Shown one piece after another: positions 20,127 to 29,889 of a stretch of 64,000 nt of DNA. The notes below the pieces were generated by a model. It had not been told where the DNA came from and did not search any database. It worked only from the letters and a program-made list of their open reading frames with translations. The DNA is from Irineochytrium annulatum (lineage: Eukaryota; Chytridiomycota; Chytridiomycetes; Chytridiales; Chytridiaceae), in assembly GCA_027600665.1 (NCBI GenBank), contig JADGJL010000026.1, forward strand, positions 1 to 64,000, read 5' to 3'. The translations under genes and the position numbers were made by a program. Position 1 is the stretch's first letter. Each line of letters starts with the position of its first letter.

Positions 20127-21419
20127 ATGGATCCCTCGGACTTCGAGGACGGCGGACGGCGCCTCTCGACCGCGACCGGGATCGCTTCGACCGCCGCCAT
20201 CCTGCCATTAACTCCGCCATCCACCCCTCCCCGCGGACTGGCAAAGACCGCGCGAGTGGCCGAGGCCGACAAAGTGGACGTTGAGGCCGGCATTCCGGAA
20301 GCAGAGCCGGAGCTCGATGTCGATTCCGGGTCAGATGATATGACGGGCTCCATGGCCGACTTTCGCCTCGACTTCACCAAACGGTTCGTTCTTTCGACGC
20401 CATGCCACTCATTCTCCGTTAACTTGCGCTTTCTCTCTTTAATAAGCCTGTGCCCGGAGGTCGTGTATCAGATTTTCTCCTTCCTTGATGCTCGCGACGT
20501 GAGCTACGGCGGCGGCGTGTCCCGCACGTTTAGGGCGGTGTGCAGGGATCAGGGGCTTTGGCGTGAGCTCTGCAGACGGAGGTGGTGGGGGAAACAGTTT
20601 CACCCGCTGCAGTTGCACCCCATTGCGGACTGGAGCGCCCACTTGGACTCGTTGTCTGAGGAGGAGATGCTGCACGTGCTCGCGAGAAGGGGGGTCATCC
20701 TGAGGCCAGGGAGCCCGGTGAGCAAGTGTCGCTACGGATATGATCTGGATGTATTGTGCGCTAACCGCTATCCCGTCTGTAAAGGCGTCGGCCTCCTGGC
20801 CCTCCTCTGCCTTCCCCGCCGTCTCCTTGTGGTCATGGTCTTGGTCCCCAACAGTCCCCGACGTCCACCTTCATCCCGCCTCCATTGTCTCCGCTCCCAC
20901 CGGCTCCTCGCCCTCCCCAAACCCACTCGGCTACGACCGAGCCTGGCTTCGGCGCCTCATGGTTGCGACGTTGCCCTTGCATGCGCCGCCCGCTCTGCCG
21001 CGGGGCTGCGGCAAGTGGATGGTCTCCTACGCGGCAGCCGAGGCCGACCGGCACCGGTGTCGGATCACGAGGATGGAGCTCGTGGGCATTGAGTGGAGGT
21101 TCATGCATCCGGTCAGATGCGGCACGGCAAGATTTCACGCGGATGGGACGTGGACGTCGGGTGAGCTGTGATGAACGCATTATTTCTCTTGTTCGGGGCG
21201 ATAGCTGAACCGATCGCGCGATTCGTAGATATCTACGACCAAAGGGAGTGGTGGCGCCTCAGGCGCGACGGCCGGCCACAGGTGAACTTCTTCCAGCCGC
21301 TTGAGGTCTCCCGGACGGAGGACTGGGGGTTTAAGTTGTCAAATGAGGTCTCCACGTACATGTCTATCGCGGGACCGCCGCCACAATGTCTCGGCGCGAA
21401 CCAAATGACGGATCTGTGA
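20127..21419 (+). CDS. F-box protein with C-terminal Trp-rich module
   Basis: Exons 20127-20383, 20447-20717, 20785-21160 and 21229-21419 give 364 aa. The start at 20127 (MDPSDFED) is preferred to an in-frame upstream ATG at 19998, whose extension looks non-coding. The F-box (LCPEVVYQIFSFLDARDV) appears only after removing intron 1, which is itself 63 nt and open, so retention would insert 21 residues without breaking the frame. The C-terminal half contains Trp/aromatic-rich strands (WRFMHPV, ADGTWTSG, EWWRLR) resembling a small beta-sheet module. Likely an SCF adaptor; substrate unknown. Confidence 0.75.
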
Positions 21420-21705
21420 CTATCTGTTTCACGTCAGAGTTACTTGGGCGGGGCCCTCGTTTTGCAAATTTAGGTGTATCATTCTTCGTTCTTAGTTGTA
21501 TCATCACTCATGCATTCACATAGTATCTCATCCCACTTGCAAATTTACATTTACTTTAATAAGAAGAGCTTGACGTGGTACCGGGTTGCTGGTGTAAGCC
21601 GGATGAAGGACTGGAGGAGACTGCAGACGAAGAGCAGATAATCTTCTAATCAACCATTCCCTCAATTTGATGAAAGAGAGCACCTGAGCCGTCAAAGATT
21701 CAATC

Positions 21706-22349
21706 ATGGCGCGAGGAGGACCATCCAACAGGTGGGCCACCCGACTCCCTCCTGGCGCGATCCGTGGACGTTCGCCTGATGCGAAGATGGACATGCTGCT
21801 GGGAGGAATGAATCGCAGATTATCTTGTTCGCGGATCGGCCCTAGGATTCATTTTTTAGTTGGACTGGAGGCCCCAGTTGTAGACCCTCGCCTTCCACAA
21901 CTCCTTTTTCTTCATCTTTTAATACCTTGTATTAATTACGTTACATTCCATTTCTAGGTCGGCCGCCGATGATGATCAGGCCGCGTCCCTCCTTGAATCC
22001 CAAAACGACGAGAACATCAACTCCCTCCACTCCAAAATCCAGGCCATCAAAGGCGTACGTCCCTCTTCTCCTCTTCCTTTTTGCTTTCCCTGGCATCTTC
22101 CTCATGCGACCCCTTACGACACCCACGCAGATCTCAATCAACCTCCACGACGACGTCAACGACCAGAACCGACATCTGGACGGCCTCCAGAATTCCTTCA
22201 ACGCCATCCAGGACGGCATGCGCGGGTCGCAGCGGAGGATCAAGCTAATGCTGTCGACGCCGCAAGGGAAGCAAACGTGCGCGATTGGGGGCATAACGGT
22301 GCTGTTCTTCCTCGCGATATATATCATGATGTCGAGGCATAAGGGGTGA
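21706..22349 (+). CDS. Bet1/Bet1L (Sft1)-type Qc-SNARE
   Basis: Exons 21706-21731, 21958-22054 and 22131-22349 give 113 aa, the family's usual size. One SNARE motif runs from LESQNDENINSLHSKI to the membrane, with the zero-layer Gln in VNDQNRHLDGL. A C-terminal transmembrane segment (about 19 residues from TCAIGGITVLFF) and a short lumenal tail follow. Such SNAREs act in ER-Golgi or intra-Golgi vesicle fusion. The DQNRHLDGL sequence is slightly closer to Bet1L/Sft1 than to Bet1. Intron 1 (226 nt) is unusually long for this window. Confidence 0.87.
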
Positions 22350-22837
22350 CGGGAAATTGTAGGAGGGCTGGGCGGTGTGGATGACGGCGATTGGGGTGCG
22401 TTCGCGTCTCGGTTCCAATTTCTGGCCGAAATAGGGTGTAATGTGGAAGCCGATAAAGAGCCGTACGTCGTTGGGGCTGCAGCGAGAGGCGAAGCTGTGC
22501 ACGTGAGCGCGCTGATTTAAATGCCGCGCCGATCGTTTAACGGGGAAAGGGGTCGAGCGGCCCATGAGAGCGTACATTTTGTGATTAATGTCCCGTTGTA
22601 ATTCTTGCAATCTAATAAATACCGCATGCACTTTTACCTCATGTTGTTTTTTGCGAGTGAGTGGCGAAGATTTAGGAAAATCTGACGTGGAAGATTATTG
22701 TAAGAAGACGGGCAAATGGGTAGGGAAAAGAATTCGAAGGATCAGTATAACTAATGTTGCAACGCGTAGGTACAAGTATTAACAAGTAAGATGTTATCAA
22801 AGTTTGGTTGGCATCGAAATAAAATGTCATTTTAAAG
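22350..22837. other. Intergenic, convergent SNARE and MND1 genes
   Basis: 3' flanks of two convergent genes. No coding sequence; an AATAAA-like signal (AATAAAT) occurs near 22615. Short frames here lack support. Confidence 0.5.
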
Positions 22838-23940
22838 TCATATGTCCTCCGGAATGTTGAATTGACGACAGAAGTCAGATGACGACATGTTGAAATTGTT
22901 AGAGCAGTACGACTGTAGGCTGTAGATGTTGTCTGTGAGGGGAAAAACCAGTGTCAGCCTTCGCTCAACCCGTCAAGAACGGCAAACATAACTTACCTGT
23001 CCATCGGTTAGCGGCCTCCTCAGCAATCTTTCCCGCTTTCACTATAAGGAAGTTAGAGCCCTATCACACAAAATCTAAGCACATAATGGACAAAACATAC
23101 CTAAAAGCTCGAGCATTACCGGATCACAGTCCTTGTATTGCGCGAGCTCCTTCTTCAGACTCGCGTTCAACTCCTCAGCCTCCTTGACCTGTCGCAGCAG
23201 GCCCGTCCGTTCATCCTTTCATCCACGACCATTGTCAATACATTGGCATGCCGTCCGGAACAAAAAGAAGCCACGAACCGAATCCATCCGCTCGGACTGC
23301 GCTCTCGCGATTGCTTCCTCCATCTCCTCCTTCTTCTCCTTGGCCTGCTGCAGTTCGGCCTCCAGCTCCCCGAGCTTGCGTCGACGCTGGACGTGGTTCG
23401 GGAACGACCAGAAGTAGTTGGACGTTCCGATCTTTTCGCAGACGACTAGGCCGTCGCTCTTATGTTGTGAAGGAGAGTTGGAAGTTTAATTCAGAATAAG
23501 CGCTTCCAGTCCTTTTCACGACATATGTCCAACTCGCTTTCAACAAAATCTTTTACATGATCACTCGATTCCCATCCTCTATCTGTGACAGTTGCTCCAA
23601 CATGATCACACTCCAGCTTTGTCCCATCCCTCTACACCCGCGGCAATATTTATATCCATACCTTCGTATCCAACCTAGGAAGGGAAACTCACCACTAACG
23701 AGTCCAAGACGTCCTTCACGGTGTTCCCAACGATACCCTTGTACTTGGGACCCATTTTCTCGAGCTCCTTGAGCGTCCAGAAGTCCGGGAAGGTCGCGCC
23801 GTCGTCGGACTGGTAGTTCCCATGGAAGATCTGTTCGAACATACCAATGAGCTGGTATATCGGGCTCCAAGTTATTCGAAGAGGCAGACCTCGAGGAGCT
23901 TTCTTTTCTTGTCGTCGAACGACAGCTTCTTCTTGGACAT
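22838..23940 (-). CDS. MND1: Meiotic recombination protein MND1
   Basis: Six exons on the minus strand: 23940-23890, 23830-23693, 23458-23279, 23215-23101, 23041-22997 and 22932-22838 (207 aa, matching the usual about 205). The start MSKKKLSFDDKKRKLLE, the winged-helix segment FWTLKELEKMGPKYKGIV and TSNYFWSFPNH are family hallmarks. A coiled coil (KLGELEAELQQAKEKKEEME) and the C-terminal pattern KYKDCDP...EEAANRWTDNIY follow. Mnd1 pairs with Hop2 to stimulate Dmc1/Rad51 strand invasion in meiosis, so the organism retains meiotic machinery. Intron 2 (234 nt) is long; the intron 1 donor (GTCTGC) is weak. Confidence 0.93.
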
Positions 23941-24649
23941 GGTGCACGAAGTCCACCGCAGATTCGGACAAAAAAGTTCGTACGGGATTGACGATCGGGG
24001 AGATACCGCAGTACCTTCTTGCTGGCGCATAGCTTAGTCAGTCTAATCGCCGAATAGAGTGCGAATTTTGGCTCCATTTATTTATTTGTTTTTTTTTTTG
24101 GATCAGCGAAATACACCTCTATAATGTAATTGATCTGTTAAAAAAGGGACCCTTAAGAAGTTAATTCTGATAGCCATAGTACTGAAATGAGGGAAGATTT
24201 GTTCGCAAACAAATCCACGAGATCAACTTGTGACGCGTTCCAGCGACGGTGTGGCAACGTGCCTCGGCGGTGGCGCGCGATGGTGAATGGCGGGCCCAGT
24301 GAATGCCCAGTAGATGGTCCACCATGGACCATGGGCTCCAAATAGGATAATGGCTGTTCTGAGCAAGTAGGAAGTCGTCAATCAAGGCAAACTGGGCGGT
24401 CTCAAGTGAATCTCCTGGAAGCGTGCAAGTCATGTGCTTCTGGCATTAGAAACGTGTGGAACATTTGGTTCTTGGTACAAGAAACCTCCACAGTGGCGGC
24501 TTGAACTGCCTGAAACACTTGCGCGTGATGCGATGACGGTCCTCATCAGATCCTCATAAGCTCATAAGAGCGAAGCCCCCACGTCACTGCCCACCAACGC
24601 CGCCATTCAACTCCACCGACGCCGCCGTCAACGCCATCATCCCCACCAG
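23941..24649. other. Divergent intergenic region
   Basis: Upstream of both MND1 (minus) and the orphan at 24650. It has a T-rich run near 24090-24100 and a 15-bp near-palindrome, GGTCCACCATGGACC, around 24316-24330. No coding sequence recognised. Confidence 0.5.
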
Positions 24650-25291
24650 ATGACGCTTTCCATCCGCATCCCCACCGCCGCCGACCTTATCTCGTCCGCC
24701 ATCTCATTCTTCATCCCTTCCACCGCCACACCCAACGCAGAGCGATCAGACCCCCTCGACGATGACACGCTCCTGAGCCCAACATCGTCCAAGTCGGATT
24801 TCCTCCTCGCCTTGCAGTCCACGCTCAAGGAGCGGCGCTTCGAGGGACGCATCATAGGACGGAACTACAACTTCAGCCTCACCGCCTCCCCCACCACCAC
24901 CGCCGCCCCAGCTTCGTGCAACCCGTCCGGAGCCGCGAACGTACCGACGCTCACGAGGCCCGATCCCACGCTCGTGCACGGGAGGCGGAAGTCGCCGCTC
25001 GTCGCCCCACCATCGCCCGATCTTGCGTCGTCCTCCTCCACCACCACCACCACCCCCGCCACCAGCTCGTCCCGGTCGTCCAACGCTGACGAGGAGTCGT
25101 GGCCCGAGGAGGAGGATTATGTGGAGGACCTCGCGGAGGAGGATCGGGACGCGTGCGACGGATCTAGCGTCTGGCCGGTAAACCCGCGCGCGGCTACCGT
25201 GAAGGGACGTGCGCACCTGTCGGCGTCGTTCCTTAAAAGAGTCAACAGCGCACCGCCGAGCTATGGGGGGATGATGTTGAAGGTCTTATGA
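24650..25291 (+). CDS. Hypothetical Ser/Thr/Pro-rich protein
   Basis: Open frame of 213 aa preceded by a C-rich leader with repeated GCCGCC/CCACC elements. An N-terminal segment with helical character (ADLISSAISFF) is followed by SKSDFLLALQSTLKERRFEGRIIGRNYNF. A Thr/Ser/Pro-rich linker, an acidic block (EEEDYVEDLAEEDRD) and a basic C-terminus complete it. No known domain is visible. The conserved-looking LKERRFEGRIIG segment suggests a real protein rather than a chance frame. Confidence 0.6.
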   Translation: MTLSIRIPTAADLISSAISFFIPSTATPNAERSDPLDDDTLLSPTSSKSDFLLALQSTLKERRFEGRIIGRNYNFSLTASPTTTAAPASCNPSGAANVPTLTRPDPTLVHGRRKSPLVAPPSPDLASSSSTTTTTPATSSSRSSNADEESWPEEEDYVEDLAEEDRDACDGSSVWPVNPRAATVKGRAHLSASFLKRVNSAPPSYGGMMLKVL

Positions 25292-25938
25292 GATCTTAGA
25301 CAGGAGAGGGTGATGAGATGGGCTTTGTTGTGCTGGAGAGGAAATGAATTGAATAGCGGGACTGTTCGTTGAATTTCTTGCTCATGGGGGGTTACTTTAC
25401 ACGACCCAGGCCTTTAACCCCCTTAGGTAGTTTGCCCTTAGTTCCTAATCAATCCTTCACCGTTTACCCGCATCACCTACGCATCCCTCCGCACCCATCC
25501 CGCCACCACCCCTCTAATCCTGTTCATCCTACAAGTCAAAACGCCCTTTACCATATATAACATAACCATGACCGAATGATTTACTCCTTCGCCTCCGCGA
25601 TCCTACTACCTGTCAGACCTCTACGCACGTAACTTCTTTCTCTTTGTTGCCTTCGCATGTGTGTACATAACCTGCGTTGCATCACTTTTTTCCTTTAATT
25701 TTTCTTCGCAAGCGTTATATAGCTGTCGTTCGTAAGCTTTCTTCATGGCACCCTAAACGTACATCTGGAATGTCCCCATACTTCTTTAAATGAAATACAT
25801 AAAGGAAACTGTAATGCATTCTCCGTTTTCGCCGCATAGCTTTCATTTTCACACGAGCGTGTATGCCTTCGCAATGCAATAGGCCAAGTTCAAGCCCTCA
25901 CGTGGAGCATCGCGTTGACATCATTAACCGCAGCGGCA
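25292..25938. other. Intergenic
   Basis: AT/T-rich 3' flank of the orphan followed by the upstream region of the second F-box/LRR gene. No convincing coding or RNA feature. Confidence 0.5.
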
Positions 25939-27399
25939 ATGCTCTCCCACCTCCTCTGTCCCCACGGCAGAGGACCAACGACGCCGCTTCACCTCGTCGA
26001 CGACGTCCTCCTCGCCATCCTTTGCTTGCTCGACCCGGCCGAGCTTGCGGCATGCGCGAATGCCTCCAGACACCTCTTCCGCTTATCGGCACCTCTGCTC
26101 TGGCAACACGGCAGCGTAAATGACGCCCTCCGCTGGACGGACCCATTCGAGCTCGTTAATCGGGACCCGACCGCGGCAGTTTCACGGCCGTGCCGGCCGG
26201 AATGGCGCCTGGCGATTTACTTGCGGAGCATCCGCGCCATCGACATCACCAGTCACACGCCCGTAGAGGTCATGCCGTGGCTTGGCCGGCTCGACGCCGT
26301 GCGACTTCAGAGCGACACGAATCGGCTCATCCCTGAGGACGCTTCGCTCCCGTCCACGCTACAACGGTGGTTGGACGCCGTCCTGGAGCGGTTGCGAGAG
26401 GGTCGCGGGCCGAGCACGCTCGAAATTGCGGGAGCGTTCAGATGGCGAGACATGTTCGAGCTGCTCTCCTTCCCGTCAGTTAAAGTGGTAAAGTTATGCT
26501 CCGTCGCCGTCGACGGGATGACATCCCAAAGGCCCGAGAGGGAGCTAGTGCCGCTTCTTAACCACGGCGTCGAGGAGCTGACCGCGAGCGTCGGCTTCGC
26601 CTGCCGATATCGCCGTTCTAATGAGCTCCGAAGGCTGGTCATTAATGATTCGCGCGGCAGAGAGAACGAGTTGCGGCCGAGGGGATGGAATTTGCCAGCG
26701 CTGGCGCATTTGGAGATAACATCAAAGCATGAACGCGAATTCCTACTCCCTCTGCTGGTGGCCGTCAAAGAGACGCTGTTGACACTGAAGATAAATGATG
26801 GGCCATTAAACGAGTCTGAACAACGTCTGGTGCCACTTTTGACAAGGGACGACTTTACCGCCATGGCCAACTGCACGAACCTCGATACACTTGTCATCCG
26901 GGTCGCTGATCGTTGCTTCGATAGTATTACCAACCTCTCCGCTCTTGCCTCCCTTCGTCAACTCACCATTCTACCGGCGGCCACTACGCCCCAGCCGATG
27001 TTCATTGCTCCACCAGTCGGGCTAGTTGGCGCAATTCCGGCTATTGGGCAGATGTTGCAGGGCATGGTGTCGCTGACGCACTTGTCGATCTCCCGCTCAT
27101 ACCCCGGCCGCAACGTGCTACGGCTCAATTGTCGTAACTTGATCAGCATCAAGCTGAAGAACATCCATGCCGTTGTTGACGACTACGACCGCATCAAGGC
27201 GGAGGGCTGGCCAGCGTTGAGGACGCTGAACCTTCAGCACTCTGTCCTGTCGGCAGAGGAAAAGAGCATGGTGTTTTTTGATATCCTTGAAGACGAGGGA
27301 TTTGAGCGGATGCTCAGTTCGCGGAAGCTGAGGCCGATTATAAACAGTCAAGGGACTTGGTACTTCGACGGATTTTATGGTGGCAAGTTGGGGAGGTGA
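25939..27399 (+). CDS. F-box protein with leucine-rich C-terminal region, copy B
   Basis: Intronless, 486 aa from the first ATG of the frame (25939). The F-box (VDDVLLAILCLLDPAELAACA) is almost identical to that of 18477-19952, and the family share HGSVNDA, PWLGRLD and ELTAS blocks. The repeats contain insertions relative to copy A (an extra segment near the MFIAPPVG stretch). The C-termini are unrelated after the DILEDEGFERML helix. The strong F-box and weaker repeat conservation fits birth-and-death evolution of SCF adaptors with changing substrates. Confidence 0.82.
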   Translation: MLSHLLCPHGRGPTTPLHLVDDVLLAILCLLDPAELAACANASRHLFRLSAPLLWQHGSVNDALRWTDPFELVNRDPTAAVSRPCRPEWRLAIYLRSIRAIDITSHTPVEVMPWLGRLDAVRLQSDTNRLIPEDASLPSTLQRWLDAVLERLREGRGPSTLEIAGAFRWRDMFELLSFPSVKVVKLCSVAVDGMTSQRPERELVPLLNHGVEELTASVGFACRYRRSNELRRLVINDSRGRENELRPRGWNLPALAHLEITSKHEREFLLPLLVAVKETLLTLKINDGPLNESEQRLVPLLTRDDFTAMANCTNLDTLVIRVADRCFDSITNLSALASLRQLTILPAATTPQPMFIAPPVGLVGAIPAIGQMLQGMVSLTHLSISRSYPGRNVLRLNCRNLISIKLKNIHAVVDDYDRIKAEGWPALRTLNLQHSVLSAEEKSMVFFDILEDEGFERMLSSRKLRPIINSQGTWYFDGFYGGKLGR

Positions 27400-27770
27400 A
27401 TCGCGATGCACGTGGACTTGCGATGCCCCGTTAAGCCAAAATCAGACAAATGATTTAATGTTTTCATTTGTAATTATTTATTGACTACATCATCACACAT
27501 TTCACATGGTGCAACTATATAAAGTGTGAGTTTGTTCCACCAAGGCGTACCTCAAATAATCTCCTGCTGCGTACTAGCACCGAATAATGTTGATGGCGAA
27601 GCTTTTGAACAACTCTCATCATTTACGATTGTGCTACCCCTCCAATTGCCCGTGTTAGAAAGTCAATGGTCATAACTTGAATCTATTAATTAATGGATAT
27701 ACGGCTGCTGTCATAATTCCACAACAGTTTCTCGCGCATGCTTTGTAGGGTCCACGTTTCCAAACCAATC
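27400..27770. other. Intergenic, convergent flanks
   Basis: 3' flanks of the F-box gene and of the minus-strand methyltransferase. AT-rich, with a TATATAAAG-like stretch near 27517. No gene recognised. Confidence 0.5.
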
Positions 27771-28589
27771 CTATGCCTCCGCGCCATCAAAGCCCTCCCA
27801 AATTAAAGATCCAAACACCCTAAAGTGGATTCTCTCCACCACCATCGCGGCACCGCGCACCTCCTCCCAGCCGAAGGCGCCGCTGCCGTCCATGGCAGGC
27901 CTCTTTGTCGGACTCACGACCACTAGCCACCTCGCACATGCGGCCAGCTCTGCCAACAATGCCCCCATTCGACTCCCCTCCACCAAGTGCAGAGCGAAGC
28001 TACACACGACCATGTGCACGCGAAGCCCACCGTCCCCGACAGATCGCAGCGCACCGTCCGCAATGTCTTCAAACGAGAACCCCGAGCAGTGCGAGAGTCC
28101 TTGAGACAGAACGGAAGAGGACGTATAAGGGTCGCAGCACCAGGCATGCAGCTGATCGAAAACGGGCCAGCCGTCCGCGCCAGCGCTCTTTATGTACTTG
28201 GCCTTGAGGAGGGAGACAGCGGACAGGAGGCACTCAGTGGCCTCCCCTGATCCACACGCAAGATCGAGTACTCTAAGGATCCGCGGCGGCCTCGCAGGGC
28301 CCTTCGAAGCACCATCGCTGGCCCCGACACGCAGCCTGTTCGGCATCCACAATGATTCAACGACATCATCACCCCCCTTAACTTCCTTAATGGCCGGCGG
28401 CGTGCTCGGCGCTGCCGGCGCCGGATCGAGTTCGTGAAGAATGTCCCGCACCGGCGGCGAGCAAACGAACGCCGCAAAAGCGCTTCGGAGGACTGGTAGG
28501 TGCGGATTCCGGTACTCGGTGCCGTGAGCAGCGTAGTATCCGTCCACGCCCTCAGATTCGTAGAGGGCCCTCATGGAGGGCCGTGACAT
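27771..28589 (-). CDS. SAM-dependent methyltransferase-like protein
   Basis: Intronless frame of 272 aa. The N-terminal segment YESEGVDGYYAAHG...YRNPH precedes a class I methyltransferase fold, with motif I VLDLACGSGEAT near residue 107 for S-adenosylmethionine binding. A later hydrophobic strand HMVVCSFALHLV could be motif IV and LAACARWLVVVSP motif V. Its start lies 44 bp from that of the divergent gene at 28634, implying a shared promoter. Substrate unknown. Confidence 0.8.
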   Translation of the reverse strand: MSRPSMRALYESEGVDGYYAAHGTEYRNPHLPVLRSAFAAFVCSPPVRDILHELDPAPAAPSTPPAIKEVKGGDDVVESLWMPNRLRVGASDGASKGPARPPRILRVLDLACGSGEATECLLSAVSLLKAKYIKSAGADGWPVFDQLHAWCCDPYTSSSVLSQGLSHCSGFSFEDIADGALRSVGDGGLRVHMVVCSFALHLVEGSRMGALLAELAACARWLVVVSPTKRPAMDGSGAFGWEEVRGAAMVVERIHFRVFGSLIWEGFDGAEA

Positions 28590-28633
28590 GATGGGAATCG
28601 TGGGATTTTGACCTTCGCTCCCAGCCTTCAGCC

Positions 28634-29312
28634 ATGTCAGAAATCACCATCGCTGGCCGGGCGGATGACCCTCTTCTTGCCCAGGTACTCGACTTGCAAT
28701 GAGATACTCCGTTTTGACCGGCTTAATTGATTTCGTCGACGCTTTCAAAGGCCGAGGGTGAGAGTCTCTAGTCCCGTTCTTGCTCTCACACCTCGTCCCG
28801 CTCTTCAAACACAGCCATCGGCTACCACCTTAGCTCAAACCTCCCGCACTACCTCATCGACGTTGTGATGAAGACGCCCGAGGATTGGGAGGAATACCGG
28901 CGTTCGACGTACGAGCAGCATGGTTGGTCGGAGCGGAGGGCCCGGGACCGGTCAGTGAAAACGCTTGACGACCTGCCGCAAATAGTGTGGAGGAAGTCCG
29001 GCGAGCTGATTGGGAACGCGGAGGACTACATTGCGCTGGTGAGGACTGCTGCCGGTGGAAAGATTGGCTGACCACCAGCTACTTAAACAAGGTCAAGCAG
29101 ACGTATAACCAGGAGATTGTCGTGGACAACGAGCAGCTGCACGCTATTTCTAGGGAGAAGTGAGTCTTTACTTCTAGTAGCTGTTGGCAGTTATTCTAAC
29201 ATCTTTCGATTAAAGCTTCGTCTCCGCCTGTCAAAGCAAGTATGCCTCTCAGACTCACACAGAGGCGCAGTCTCGCGCGGGTGGCATGTCGGCTCTGAAT
29301 TCGACAAAGTAA
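28634..29312 (+). CDS. Stand-alone MDH1B N-terminal-like domain protein
   Basis: Exons 28634-28684, 28751-28757 (7-nt microexon), 28815-29038, 29092-29159 and 29216-29312 give 148 aa. Skipping the microexon shifts frame to an early stop, whereas including it yields the run ITIAGRADDPLLAQAEAIGY. This resembles the N-terminus of metazoan MDH1B (…AGRADCPYYAKAE…, then a W-rich helix and a VWR-ELIG segment). The CPY of MDH1B is DPL here. No malate dehydrogenase catalytic domain follows before the stop or in the next 500 bp. MDH1B is associated with flagellated cells in animals; the function of a lone N-domain is unknown. Confidence 0.72.
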
Positions 29313-29889
29313 ACGGCGTTGGGAACATTTTAGAGCACGATGAAGTTGCAGTATGCGGTGCGAATTACCAGCGAGCAACATCATTTGCGTTTCCCATATA
29401 ATACATATGACAATACTTTATGAAGCAGACTCACCGTGAGTGATATGTCCACGTGAATGAAGAAAAAAAACTAAATCGGTGCAACGAGACTTTAATTAGC
29501 AGAGCAATGTCAAGTGCATACGTATTTACGTTCTTCTGATAGTTAAATACTGTTTGTTTTTGAGATAAATAAGAAGAAAGTGCTCGAGACATGTAAAGCG
29601 CTCCAGGGTCCGTGGCAAAGCTGACCAGATAAATAATCAATAAATACACTTGGGGACATAAAAATAATAGCAATACAGATGCGAAGAACAAAGGACGGTG
29701 TGTGCCGTCTCTGCAGCAGTCGATGTGGGCACTTTCTGTCCGGCAGAAGGGTATACAACGGCAAGCAGGAGAAACTGCTAGGCTTGAGCGAGCTCCTCGA
29801 ATAAAGATGTGGAAAAAAAAGATGGAAAGTAAACGATACGAATATAAGAATAAGAATAGATGATATCCACGCTTCGGCCGCCCGCCGAA
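29313..29889. other. Intergenic, convergent flanks
   Basis: AT-rich 3' flanks of the MDH1B-N-like gene and of the minus-strand chitin deacetylase. No coding or RNA feature recognised. Confidence 0.5.

Noticed and set aside
24316..24330. Palindrome GGTCCACCATGGACC as an operator or MITE end
   Set aside because: Isolated and short, with no partner repeat or target duplication nearby.
25915..25938. TTG start of the second F-box/LRR gene
   Set aside because: Non-ATG starts are not expected here; the ATG at 25939 leaves the F-box intact.
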